From: Pantoea sp. Mb-10 | GTDB lineage: Bacteria > Pseudomonadota > Gammaproteobacteria > Enterobacterales > Enterobacteriaceae | Assembly (NCBI RefSeq): GCF_021272205.1 | Contig: NZ_JAJSDX010000007.1 | Span: 62,001-126,000 of the forward strand | Reading direction: 5' to 3' | DNA: 64,000 nucleotides | Shown: piece after piece, positions 28,475 to 36,189 of the stretch | Numbering within the stretch: the stretch's first letter is position 1 | Layout: the number at the start of each line of letters is the position of its first letter | The notes under the pieces: generated by a model | What the model saw: the letters and a program-made list of their open reading frames with translations, nothing else | Database searches by the model: none | Told to the model about the DNA's origin: nothing | Position numbers and translations under genes: made by a program

Positions 28475-28567
28475 GTGAGGATTGTTTTTTATGGAGTAAA
28501 ACCTGAGGATATGAGCACGTCAAATGACTCACCTGATGAGATTTTTACATCAATCAAAAAATCATAG
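28475..28567 (+). CDS. 30-residue peptide candidate
   Basis: A GTG start directly after the previous stop, with GAGGA five bases upstream: MRIVFYGVKPEDMSTSNDSP and then DEIFTSIKKS. No homology recognised. The tight stop-start spacing suggests coupling if either is translated. Confidence 0.22.
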   Translation: MRIVFYGVKPEDMSTSNDSPDEIFTSIKKS

Positions 28568-28661
28568 CGATTAAATATTATCCTAAAGAGAAGTTTGAAA
28601 AGGAGAAGCCATCTTGTCGCCACGTATATTCATAACTATATGAATTATAGATGACAAAAAA

Positions 28662-28678
28662 GTATTGGGTCTTTTTTT
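28662..28678. repeat. attR: second copy of the 17-bp core
   Basis: GTATTGGGTCTTTTTTT, identical to 21292-21308 in the sdsR terminator and in the same orientation. It marks the right end of the element. Confidence 0.85.
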
Positions 28679-28741
28679 GTCAGTTCAGCTGTACCCTCAA
28701 CAGGATCTGCACACCGAGTGCTCCTCTGCTATATAGGCGTT

Positions 28742-28764
28742 AAAAACCGCCACGTTGGGCGGTT
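28742..28764 (-). terminator. Terminator after the 28784-28987 gene
   Basis: On the minus strand ACCGCC and GGCGGT pair around six bases and are followed by TTTTTAA. Confidence 0.7.
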
Positions 28765-28783
28765 GGGTAAATCTCAATGGGCA

Positions 28784-28987
28784 CTACGCTGATCTTACGG
28801 TGGCCTTTGTTGGATGCCCATCCGGCCCGTCATCATGCGTATGGTCAGGGTTAGGCTCGATGATGACGAGATAATCTTCACCTTTTCCATCACGCGTTAA
28901 TGTCACCAAATCCCCGGCGCGAGGTTTGGCGTCGAAATCATGCTCCTCTTCAACACCGGTATCTTCGAAAATCACAGTAATTTTCAT
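28784..28987 (-). CDS. Small acidic hypothetical protein
   Basis: A 67-residue product (MKITVIFEDTGVEEEHDFDA; GDLVTLTRDGKGEDYLVII; a His/Asp-rich end PDHTHDDGPDGH). AGGAGGAG lies just before two adjacent ATGs (28990 and 28987). No family recognised. It lies just outside attR and shares orientation with the next gene. Confidence 0.6.
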   Translation of the reverse strand: MKITVIFEDTGVEEEHDFDAKPRAGDLVTLTRDGKGEDYLVIIEPNPDHTHDDGPDGHPTKATVRSA

Positions 28988-29014
28988 CATTCAGTCTCCT
29001 CCTGATAAACCGCC

Positions 29015-29332
29015 TCAGCGAGCGGCTTCTGCGGCTTTCTTGGCTTCATAATGTCGTCGTTTCTCAATCATCCTGATGTAAAAGTCATACAACTCTTTAC
29101 GCATACGCTGCTTCATTTCATCAGGTAATGGCTCTTGCAGGTTCATCCATTCATTGAGTTCAGGCTTGCATTGTGCATAAGCGTCATCAACGACACTCTT
29201 TGCCGGGGTACTGGTCTCTATAAAGGGAATCGTGTGGTCATTCAAGCATCGAACCTCTGGAGTGTAAAAGCGTTGACCGTCCGCGATCGCTGAACTCGAA
29301 ACCAACATGCCTGAAAGGAAAATCCATTTCAC
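29015..29332 (-). CDS. Exported hypothetical protein
   Basis: A 105-residue protein with a signal peptide (MKWIFLSGMLVSSSAIADGQ), two cysteines in the mature part (VRCLND; AQCKPE) and a charged helical C-terminus (KRRHYEAKKAAEAAR). Likely periplasmic. Function unknown. It may share a transcript with the 28784-28987 gene 27 bases downstream. Confidence 0.6.
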   Translation of the reverse strand: MKWIFLSGMLVSSSAIADGQRFYTPEVRCLNDHTIPFIETSTPAKSVVDDAYAQCKPELNEWMNLQEPLPDEMKQRMRKELYDFYIRMIEKRRHYEAKKAAEAAR

Positions 29333-29403
29333 AATTTATTACTCCTACTTCTGATAAACGGCTCCAACGCCATGGCGAAATTTTCACCGCTTCAGAATGA
29401 AAT

Positions 29404-29690
29404 TTTAGCGCTTTATTTGGAAGGCTAACCATTCTGACCAGCAATTATTTCCATTAATATCACGATAGCCCCGACTCTCGGCCATCGACTGGGCAATAAT
29501 GCTATCTACATTGATAGCGATGGCATTGTCTCTGATACGTGAATCACGAAGGAATTTCTCGTCGGAAAAAAATGATTTACCAGCGTGTCCTACAAAACGT
29601 GGCTGGCGTGTGAGCGGTTTGATGACCCTATGGACGACGAGAGTGTGAAAGGCTATGCATAGACCTGTCGCGAATGCGATTGCTCTTGTG
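29404..29690 (-). pseudogene. Startless coding remnant, unknown membrane or exported protein
   Basis: A frame of about 95 codons open on the minus strand with protein-like content: a hydrophobic start (AIAFATGLCIAFHTLVV), then RQPRFVGHAGKSFFSDEKFL and IAQSMAESRGYRDINGNNCW. No ATG, GTG or TTG lies near its beginning; a TGA precedes it. It reads as a real gene that lost its N-terminus. Family unknown. Confidence 0.4.
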
Positions 29691-29892
29691 AAATGACTTC
29701 ACACCGCGATTTTCCATGCTTTTTATATCTGGAGAAAACATGGCTAAACATATCAAAGCTGATGAGGATAGGGGAAACGTTTAGCCAAAGGGCGCAGGCT
29801 TATTGGAAAAGACAAGAGCCAACCCCCTGATTCTATAGATTGAAGAGGTTGGGGCTGATTCATGACGCAAGAAACTGAATGACGCAGTCTAA

Positions 29893-29914
29893 TAACCCGC
29901 ACATGGCGGGTTAG
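29893..29914 (-). terminator. Terminator after the acyltransferase gene
   Basis: AACCCGC and GCGGGTT pair around five bases; the minus-strand run continues ATTA. It lies 10 bases past the stop. Confidence 0.65.
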
Positions 29915-29923
29915 CGTAGAGAA

Positions 29924-31000
29924 TCAGGAATTCACTTTGATTTCCGCGCGTCCAGCGTCGGCACGGCGGCGCCATATGTTCTGCCCGATAGGCTCGATGT
30001 AGCGAAAACTTAGCCAGCCAACAACGAGCGTGGCGGCGAGAGACGCAACAAAAAGTGATGTCCCACCCGCCGGGAAAAGTTTGTACATTTGGCGCATGAT
30101 AACAATATGGATGAGGTAAACAGAGAAAGAAATATCACCCAAAAAGACCAGCCAACGCGGTGTGATGTGACGCAACCAACTGTCATTAAAAGCGACTGCG
30201 GCAAGCAGCAATGCCAGCACGGTTCCAGAAGCCATTAAACCATGGCCTACATTCTGATCGCTGCTCAAGTGCTTAACGACAAGAACCGCTGCCGCCAAAA
30301 GGAAAGGAACGCGAGCCGCTACGGGCAGACGGATGATATAGGGATAAACCAGCCCAATCACCACGCCTACCGCGAACTGCCAAATAATCGGGTTAGTCAT
30401 AAGATTGAGATAGCTGAATCCCATATCGTGCCCGCTGACGCCCAATGTTAATTCTGAATCCGCAGCCAGCGGCACACCGATTAATAGTGCACTTAGCGCA
30501 ACCGCCAAAGCGACCCACCGCTGCTTCACGACCAGGCACGCCGCCATGATCAGATAAAATAAAAACTCATAATTTAATGTCCAACGAACGTTCAGGAACC
30601 CCTCATCATCCATATAAAACGGGGCGTGTTGAGGCATGTAAACGGACAGCGTCAGCGCAGCAATGAGTGCCTTTACCTTATCCGGATAATGGAACGTTGC
30701 CATGGCGCCACCCAGCAAAAAATTAACCAGCAGGAGGATGTAATAGGCGGGCAGCAGCCTTAACGCACGACGCCTCAGGAAATCTGCGGCGGCGGCAAAA
30801 CCGCTTCCCATACGGGATACTGACAGGGTAATAACAAATCCACTCAGAATGAAAAATAGGTCAACGCCCACCACGCCTTTGACCAGCCACTGGGCGAGCG
30901 AAGGGAATTGCTCTGCTAACGCGCTACGGTTATGAAAAGCGACAACGGCTAAACACGCAATCCCGCGCAGCGCCTGCATTGATTTAATTTTATGTGTCAT
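29924..31000 (-). CDS. OafA/YrhL-type membrane acyltransferase
   Basis: A 358-residue acyltransferase-3 family protein with about ten helices. The N-terminal block is typical: IKSMQALRGIACLAVVAFH (catalytic-type His), GVVGVDLFFILSGFVI, and FLRRRALRLLPAYY. Such enzymes O-acetylate surface polysaccharides, LPS or exported metabolites. It stands alone with its own terminator, not in a polysaccharide cluster, so the substrate is unknown. It is not at this locus in E. coli and is part of the accessory stretch between sdsR and pphA. Confidence 0.88.
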   Translation of the reverse strand: MTHKIKSMQALRGIACLAVVAFHNRSALAEQFPSLAQWLVKGVVGVDLFFILSGFVITLSVSRMGSGFAAAADFLRRRALRLLPAYYILLLVNFLLGGAMATFHYPDKVKALIAALTLSVYMPQHAPFYMDDEGFLNVRWTLNYEFLFYLIMAACLVVKQRWVALAVALSALLIGVPLAADSELTLGVSGHDMGFSYLNLMTNPIIWQFAVGVVIGLVYPYIIRLPVAARVPFLLAAAVLVVKHLSSDQNVGHGLMASGTVLALLLAAVAFNDSWLRHITPRWLVFLGDISFSVYLIHIVIMRQMYKLFPAGGTSLFVASLAATLVVGWLSFRYIEPIGQNIWRRRADAGRAEIKVNS

Positions 31001-31138
31001 TATTCCGTATGAGAATTGTCTGATTAGTGTAAGTAGGCTGGCATTCTATGGAGGGGAATCGTTAAGTGCAACTAATACTAAGAAAAGGAGAGCCTACAAG
31101 GTGATTTTGCTGCAGGGCAGTCTATATGCGCCGTTCTG

Positions 31139-31279
31139 ATGTTTGTTGATCCGCCTTCTTTGCAAGAAATATTATTTTTGATGATGGTTAGTCGAAACAT
31201 GCCTTTTCAAATAGAATGCCCTTTATGCTGTACTCAACTTATCCATTGCGATGCGCAGGACGAGACAATACAGCCTTAA
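31139..31279 (+). CDS. 46-residue Cys-rich peptide candidate
   Basis: MFVDPPSLQEILFLMMVSRN followed by MPFQIECPLCCTQLIHCDAQ. The CPLC...C spacing hints at a zinc ribbon. Its ATG overlaps the TGA of a preceding 12-codon GTG-initiated frame that has AGGAG upstream, so coupled translation is conceivable. Evidence is thin. Confidence 0.25.
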   Translation: MFVDPPSLQEILFLMMVSRNMPFQIECPLCCTQLIHCDAQDETIQP

Positions 31280-31485
31280 ACTCTCTTTTATGGCTAAACG
31301 GTAGCAATGACGTTAAGGCTGACTGATAAATATTTATAGCAAAGCCGTGGGGGCTATCTTTTGCTTCAGAATGAATACGGATTTCGCACTGCTTATTTTG
31401 TTGATAGCGACCTTTGATCATAAATAGATAGGCATATATTTAGATGAGTGTTTTATACCTCTTTTACATTCAGCCTACATACTAA

Positions 31486-31677
31486 ATGGCCCGCCCGTGT
31501 TTACGAATTGAGCGCCTTATCGCCAGTGCGGTTTTATCTCTTGTTGACTCGTTTCGCAATATTCACCAACGCATTGTGGACTTCTATCGAAAATACATTG
31601 GGACCAATATCAAAGAAGCTAATCGCTGGGGGACAATGGTAATATGCGTAATTTTTGCGCGTTTATTCATCGATTGA
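31486..31677 (+). CDS. 63-residue basic small protein candidate
   Basis: Reads MARPCLRIERLIASAVLSLV and RNIHQRIVDFYRKYIGTNI, then a hydrophobic end VICVIFARLFID. No ribosome site stands out and no family is recognised. It precedes the exported protein at 31726. Confidence 0.3.
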   Translation: MARPCLRIERLIASAVLSLVDSFRNIHQRIVDFYRKYIGTNIKEANRWGTMVICVIFARLFID

Positions 31678-31725
31678 TGCCCGAGTCGCCAAGCTAGTAT
31701 CAGGCTTCTTTGGGAGAAAGAGGTC

Positions 31726-32031
31726 ATGTCGATGAAAGTTGATAAACGTCTGATGATGCCATTTTTTATTCTTCTCATCTTCATCTCAGATAATGCCAGC
31801 GCAAGGAGTATCAAGCTCTCAGACGAGCAGGTGAAACAACAGATTATTGATGAGTCTATTGCGTCGTATCCAGGAAACTGCGCCTGTCCATTTAACTCAG
31901 CGCGCAACGGCAGCAGTTGCGGCCGAAGAAGTGCCTGGAGCAAGCCGGGGGGCTATGCGCCTATTTGCTATAAAAAAGAAGTGACGAAAGCGATGATCGC
32001 GCAGTGGCGACAAAGCAACACAACGCAGTAA
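31726..32031 (+). CDS. Small exported Cys-rich protein
   Basis: A 101-residue protein with a signal peptide (MMPFFILLIFISDNASARS) and a conserved-looking mature domain: KLSDEQVKQQIIDESIASYP, then NCACPFNSARNGSSCGRRSA and PGGYAPICYKKEVT. Four cysteines may form two disulfides. The same motif pattern occurs in uncharacterised exported proteins of plasmids and islands. GAGAAAGAGG precedes the start. Function unknown. Confidence 0.6.
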   Translation: MSMKVDKRLMMPFFILLIFISDNASARSIKLSDEQVKQQIIDESIASYPGNCACPFNSARNGSSCGRRSAWSKPGGYAPICYKKEVTKAMIAQWRQSNTTQ

Positions 32032-32274
32032 CCTGGCCGGCAGAGTGAGGGTAAAACATAAACACTCTTATCCCGCGCAGCGGTGGGTGAAAGCAATCAC
32101 ATCGCCTGGTGCTCTACCTGAAGCATGCGGAGGCTGGCGGACACCCTCGTCCGGTATGAACAGGCGATTACCACCCGTTATGCGCCATATGGCTAGGTCG
32201 CTAAATCTGCTCCCCTCGGCCCCTAATTTCTGGCATGCTAGCCGTTCACGCGCGGTATTGATGGGAGAGTCAGG

Positions 32275-32586
32275 ATGCAAGTCAGGAAAAGTATGAAGGG
32301 CGTAGGGCTCACCATCATGATGCTGTGCTTAGCGGCATGTTCCAGTGCAACCGGGCAGAATTTTGATACAGCGCGTATTCAAAAGATTCAAAACGGCAAA
32401 ACCACACGTGAGCAATTGATCGCGATGTTTGGTCCACCCGACTCTGATTCGTCGTATCCTGATGGACAGCGGGTCATGATGTGGAAATACAGCAAAGCCA
32501 GGACGCTGGACACCACAGAAGGCAAAACGCTGACGGTGCAAACCCGCAATGGCACGGTCTTTAACTACACATTAAGTAAAAGCTAA
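32275..32586 (+). CDS. BamE/OsmE-like (SmpA/OmlA fold) lipoprotein
   Basis: A 103-residue product with lipobox LAACSS, so it should be lipidated at Cys22 and exported. The mature part has the BamE-like pattern FDTARIQKIQNGKTTREQLI, MFGPPDS and VMMWKYS. A second ATG at 32293 (AGGAA upstream) would give a shorter signal. BamE-like lipoproteins act at the outer membrane or on the cell wall; the role of this stand-alone copy is unknown. Confidence 0.7.
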   Translation: MQVRKSMKGVGLTIMMLCLAACSSATGQNFDTARIQKIQNGKTTREQLIAMFGPPDSDSSYPDGQRVMMWKYSKARTLDTTEGKTLTVQTRNGTVFNYTLSKS

Positions 32587-32958
32587 CGTTTCTCGCGCGA
32601 CTTTATGGCATCACAACAAGCGGCTCATCACGCAAAAACGCCTGTTTGATAATGGTTAAACGTCGATTGAACCTCCTGTATACCGCTATTACAAAGTACC
32701 TGCCTGTATGAGCGGTAAATAGCCAGGCGCGGCGTTTCGGTGACATAACGGCGTGTCCAGCCGTGTAGAGAGAAGGGTAAATCTCGCTTCCACGGTGCCG
32801 CTGCCCGACCAGAAAGGACACGCAGCCACGATCGCCGCAACGCCGCAAGCTGGCCCGTTAAGTGGCTCAATCCCCTCACGTTCTGTTCCTCAGCCAAGAG
32901 GCTGCCCTTTAAAATCAACGTCATGCTAAAATGCCTCGCTCAACGCAAGAGGGAAAGC
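32587..32958. other. Intergenic region, nothing supported
   Basis: About 370 bases. Overlapping minus-strand frames of 81 and 98 codons exist here but have unconvincing composition and no ribosome sites. The promoter of the diguanylate cyclase gene presumably lies near the right end. Confidence 0.4.
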
Positions 32959-33852
32959 ATGAAGTTCATACACCATGACACGCTGATTAAATTTCAAGGC
33001 AAACCGGATCGTCGCTTTTACTGCGCTTTTTTATCTTATGCGGTGTTATTACTGGGCGGCGCACTGTTTCTCGCCATAAGTGGTAAGCATCACGCGGGGG
33101 AAAAAATCTATTTCTATGTCGATTTTTGCACCGCCGCCATGCTCGTCTGGTTTATAGAGAAATCCTTTCGGACCCAGCCGCTGGAAAAACACGTAACGGC
33201 GTTTAGAGGTGGATTATTTGTACTGTTCAACGCGTTAATCATTATCATGGCGGGCGCGTTAAATTTACTTTCTCTCGAGAGTGCGCTTTTACTTTCATCA
33301 TTATTGCTGGTGCCAGCGATGATGCTTATTATTCTTTCGTTTAATCATTTCATAAAATATATCAACGTAAATTATAAGTCTGTTGTTGATCTCTCTCTTA
33401 CTGACGAACTCACCGGCTTGCCCAATAGACGTTTCCTCAATATGAAACTACGCGAGTGGGAAAAACAGCCCGCTACGGTGTGTGTGGCGGACATCGATCA
33501 TTTTAAACGCATCAATGACACCTTTGGTCATGAAACCGGCGATAAAGTGTTAACCAACTTAGGGCTGATATTAACGACCTTTATCACTGAATCAGTGTTT
33601 ATTGCGCGCTCTGGCGGCGAAGAGTTTTGCATTCTGTTATCAGACCGGGTAGAGACCGAGCGCGTGATTCACGCCATCAAAGCGGCAATGACCCTTGCCT
33701 ATAATGATGACATTAACGTCACCATTAGCGCGGGCGTTGCGTACAAGCGCAAAAATGACCCCTTCACGCACGTGATAACGAATGCCGATGAAGCGCTCTA
33801 TCGCGCCAAGCTGTCGGGAAGAAATCGTATTGTGGTTGCCACTGAGGCGTAA
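32959..33852 (+). CDS. Membrane-bound diguanylate cyclase (GGDEF domain)
   Basis: A 297-residue protein from the ATG at 32959 (GAGGGA six bases upstream; a 12-codon longer frame exists). It has several membrane helices (about residues 25-130), then a GGDEF domain: DELTGLPNRRFL, DIDHFKRINDTFGHETGD and the active-site loop SGGEEF (about 218-223). It should make cyclic di-GMP. No RxxD inhibitory site lies five residues before the loop, so product inhibition may be absent. The sensor part is of the simple multi-helix kind with no known ligand. Confidence 0.88.
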   Translation: MKFIHHDTLIKFQGKPDRRFYCAFLSYAVLLLGGALFLAISGKHHAGEKIYFYVDFCTAAMLVWFIEKSFRTQPLEKHVTAFRGGLFVLFNALIIIMAGALNLLSLESALLLSSLLLVPAMMLIILSFNHFIKYINVNYKSVVDLSLTDELTGLPNRRFLNMKLREWEKQPATVCVADIDHFKRINDTFGHETGDKVLTNLGLILTTFITESVFIARSGGEEFCILLSDRVETERVIHAIKAAMTLAYNDDINVTISAGVAYKRKNDPFTHVITNADEALYRAKLSGRNRIVVATEA

Positions 33853-34031
33853 AGGTTTGACTGCCAGGGTGCCTGCGCCGCGCCTGGCGTCTTTTTGGAC
33901 GCGCTGCACGGTTTAACGTCGCATCACGCGCTTCAGATTCAATAAGAACACGCCCCCAGAATATTCAGAATTTTTTAGTTTTCCCCGTTTGGTTTAGCGA
34001 TTAAGATTTCTCTTTTTCCGGGGAATGCGCA

Positions 34032-34397
34032 ATGAAAAATGTGGTGCTCAGCATGTTGGCAAAAATTTCTCAGATTGATGCCAATACCAAACAACTCACG
34101 GCGCGCGTTGAAGCGCAGTCGTTGCTGATCAGCGCGCTGGTGCTGGCGGTGAGCAAGCAGGGTGGCGTGACAGAAATGATTGAAAGTGCCAATAAAGCGA
34201 TCAATACGGTGATTGACTCGGCGGAGTCGGACGAGTTACTGAAATCGGATGCGGCCATGTTGCTGCGCGAGCTGCAAGATTTGCTCACCATCTCGCGGGC
34301 GGTGGATGGCGCAGACGAAGAGATTAATCACCAAGGGCTTAATGATATCACCGGAGTGAGCGCTGAAGGGCAGGGTACTCTGCCCAGCGAAACATAG
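34032..34397 (+). CDS. IraP-like anti-adaptor protein
   Basis: A 121-residue protein whose first ~85 residues follow E. coli IraP: MKNVVLSMLAKISQIDANTK, QLTARVEAQSLLISALVLAV, and ESDAAMLLRELQDLL-like helices. IraP binds RssB and protects SigmaS from ClpXP under phosphate starvation. The C-terminal tail (about 30 residues) is extra. E. coli iraP lies elsewhere. The match is by eye, so an unrelated coiled-coil protein is possible. Confidence 0.55.
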   Translation: MKNVVLSMLAKISQIDANTKQLTARVEAQSLLISALVLAVSKQGGVTEMIESANKAINTVIDSAESDELLKSDAAMLLRELQDLLTISRAVDGADEEINHQGLNDITGVSAEGQGTLPSET

Positions 34398-34700
34398 AGG
34401 CCGCTTCGCCGCGCGTTAAGAGGCAGCGATACGTTGCCGTCACCGAGCGCGTTTTGTCATGTCACCGTGAGCAGTCATGATAATTCTTAACGTTTTCATC
34501 GCGTCACATGCCTGGGCGTGCTTTGCGAGATTACCTTTAGTAAAAGCGCTACGCCTTAGCCGTCAATGAGTAATAAGCAAAGCGTTAACCGCAGACTAAT
34601 TAACATCTTACGCTTATCTCACAGTTGGAGAATAAATGGCGCGGGAGAAGATACGGACTGACTAAACTCAACGTACCCCAATCAGGGTTTGGAGGTAGTT
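34398..34700. other. Intergenic region, nothing supported
   Basis: About 300 bases between the IraP-like gene and a small acidic protein. No ORF, hairpin terminator or known RNA was seen; a promoter for the downstream small gene is likely near 34600-34680. Confidence 0.4.
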
Positions 34701-34835
34701 ATGTCAGAACGTCCAGATGATGATGTGATTCCGCTGCCGGATGACGCGCAGCCGCCGGGCGGTGAACCACCGTTTGATGACGAGGATGAAACGGAAACGG
34801 ATTATCCCGCAGACGACCCGTCGAAGCCGTTATAA
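34701..34835 (+). CDS. 44-residue highly acidic small protein
   Basis: Reads MSERPDDDVIPLPDDAQPPG then GEPPFDDEDETETDYPADDP and SKPL. GGAGG sits just before the ATG and a strong terminator follows 5 bases after the stop, so it looks like a real monocistronic gene. It is proline- and acid-rich and probably disordered. Family not recognised. Confidence 0.6.
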   Translation: MSERPDDDVIPLPDDAQPPGGEPPFDDEDETETDYPADDPSKPL

Positions 34836-34840
34836 ATCAT

Positions 34841-34864
34841 AAACCTCCTTCGGGAGGTTTTTTA
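34841..34864 (+). terminator. Terminator with UUCG loop
   Basis: AAACCTCC-TTCG-GGAGGTTT followed by Ts, directly after the small acidic gene. Confidence 0.9.
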
Positions 34865-34969
34865 ATTTACCCGAGTTAAGCGCCTTTATCCAATGAAGTT
34901 TTTTACGCGATTGGGGGGCTAAAAATGGTATAACGTGCGCACGTTATCTGCCGCTAAAGGAGTCGTTTC

Positions 34970-35143
34970 ATGGCGAACGCGCAGTATCTTTTCTGGGTCA
35001 TGGTCGGCACGCTAACCGTGCTGAGTATTTTTATTGGTGTTGTGGTTGGGCGCACGAAAACGCCTCGTGCTGGATTCATCACATTCGCGGCGCTTTGGCT
35101 GCTGATTATTGCCGCGATTGTGCTCATTACCCACGCCCATTGA
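34970..35143 (+). CDS. 57-residue two-helix membrane protein
   Basis: AAAGGAG lies nine bases before the ATG. The sequence starts MANAQYLFWVMVGTLTVLSI, has a basic loop VGRTKTPRAG and a second helix FAALWLLIIAAIVLI, ending THAH. Inner-membrane location is predicted. Function and family are unknown. Confidence 0.6.
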   Translation: MANAQYLFWVMVGTLTVLSIFIGVVVGRTKTPRAGFITFAALWLLIIAAIVLITHAH

Positions 35144-35344
35144 GGTGCGGGACTCGCTAATTTTCCCGCACTGCGCGGCGATGTGCGCAGTGCGGCAGGC
35201 CGTGGCGTGGAGGGCTCTGCGCCTGGGTTGTAACGGCCACGCCAGGCATAGAGAGGCGTTTGCATCATCAACCTGCTCAGAATCTCTGGTGCAAATGGCT
35301 AACAGGGCAAAGATCACCACGCTTAACCTCCCCGAACGCGACAG

Positions 35345-35452
35345 TTAACCCACCACCAAGAAGTGCACCAGACGCGCCAGCGATTCAAGCAGTAGCAGGC
35401 TGCCAATAAAAATAATGATTAATACGCCGGTAAAACGTTTCGTGCTGGCCAT
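35345..35452 (-). CDS. 35-residue single-helix membrane protein
   Basis: MASTKRFTGVLIIIFIGSLL, then LLESLARLVHFLVVG: one helix after a short basic start. GGGGAG precedes the ATG. It is divergent from pphA by about 85 bases. No family recognised. Confidence 0.5.
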   Translation of the reverse strand: MASTKRFTGVLIIIFIGSLLLLESLARLVHFLVVG

Positions 35453-35535
35453 GCGCTCCCCTCTCCAGGCCTTGTCGGCAGACTATACTCTACTGCGATA
35501 GAAATAAACTTCCTGTCAACCAGCGGGTGCTCAAG

Positions 35536-36189
35536 ATGCTTTATCAGAGTATTGACGCTGCCCAGTGGCGACATATTTGGGTAGTTGGCGATCTCCACGG
35601 CTGTCGCTCGCAACTGGATGCAGAGTTGAAGCTGAAGCAATTCGATCCCTCATGCGATCTGCTGGTGTCCGTGGGCGATCTCATCGATCGCGGGCCTGAC
35701 AGCCTCGGGTGCCTGGCACTTTTACAGGAACCGTGGTTTCGGGCGGTACAGGGAAACCATGAGCAAATGGCGCTGGCGGCGTTGGCTGGCGGTGATCCCA
35801 GCGTATGGCGCATGAACGGTGGAGAATGGTTCTGGCGGCTTAGGGGCGTGCACCTGATTGCTGCCCGGCATGCCCTTAAGCGCTGTGGTGAACTTCCTTT
35901 GATTCTGCAGCTGGAGAGGCAGGGACGCACGGCGGTGGTGGCCCACGCGGACTATCCCGCCAGTCATTATCAAATGGGGCAGCCGATTAACGCTCATCAG
36001 GTGGTGTGGAGCCGCGACAGACTTTTGCGCCATCATCGCGGCCAAAGTGAAATCATTACCGGTGCCGGCGATTTTTACTTCGGTCACACGCCTGTTGAAC
36101 AACCGCTGCATACGGCGAACCAGCACTACATTGATACGGGGGCGGTCTATGGCCACCGTCTGACGCTGCTTCCGTTAATGCAGCACTAG
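35536..36189 (+). CDS. pphA: Serine/threonine protein phosphatase 1
   Basis: A PPP-family metallophosphoesterase of 217 residues with all three metal motifs: [26 protein letters not shown] and VQGNHEQM, plus HADYP and FGHTP ligands. E. coli PphA acts on phosphoproteins and is heat-shock induced. The ATG at 35536 aligns with the E. coli start region (QWRHIW); a GTG at 35527 is possible. In E. coli pphA lies next to sdsR; here 14 kb of accessory DNA intervenes. Its end overlaps rsmF by 4 bases, tail to tail. Confidence 0.93.
   Translation: MLYQSIDAAQWRHIWVVGDLHGCRSQLDAELKLKQFDPSCDLLVSVGDLIDRGPDSLGCLALLQEPWFRAVQGNHEQMALAALAGGDPSVWRMNGGEWFWRLRGVHLIAARHALKRCGELPLILQLERQGRTAVVAHADYPASHYQMGQPINAHQVVWSRDRLLRHHRGQSEIITGAGDFYFGHTPVEQPLHTANQHYIDTGAVYGHRLTLLPLMQH

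Larger units (their letters stand above)
28088..28661. other. AT-rich region between cargo and attR
   Basis: About 570 bases, markedly A/T-rich, with no gene-sized frame. It holds two abutting very short ORFs (28397-28567, listed separately) and AT-rich stretches. It may carry phage attP arm sites; none could be identified. Confidence 0.5.
21292..28678. mobile_element. Decayed lambdoid integrative element in sdsR (about 7.4 kb)
   Basis: The region is bounded by a 17-bp direct repeat. It contains, on the minus strand, a lambda-type int (frameshifted), xis, a MazG-like gene, a small membrane protein, a Zn-ribbon protein, an unknown, recT, an exonuclease remnant and a truncated TraR-type gene: the order of a lambdoid leftward early operon. 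Repressor, replication, lysis and structural genes are absent. On the plus strand beside attR lies AT-rich cargo (26160-28047). At least four genes carry frameshifts, truncations or stops, so it is probably not self-mobile. Confidence 0.85.
29333..29923. other. Gene-poor stretch with a coding remnant
   Basis: About 590 bases. It contains the minus-strand remnant 29404-29690 (separate entry), a 14-codon reading at about 29740 (MAKHIKADEDRGNV, after CTGGAGAAAAC) and the terminator of the acyltransferase gene. Otherwise nothing is supported. Confidence 0.5.
31001..31725. other. AT-rich intergenic region
   Basis: About 725 bases with lower GC than the flanks. It holds two weak small-ORF candidates, 31139-31279 and 31486-31677 (separate entries). 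No RNA gene or mobile element recognised. Confidence 0.5.

Noticed and set aside
32603..32924. Two overlapping minus-strand ORFs (81 and 98 codons) before the diguanylate cyclase
   Set aside because: Arg/Trp-rich composition, no ribosome site and no family; best explained as chance frames.
21292..35500. A CRISPR array or insertion sequence in the accessory region
   Set aside because: No regularly spaced repeats, transposase motifs or terminal inverted repeats with target duplications were seen.
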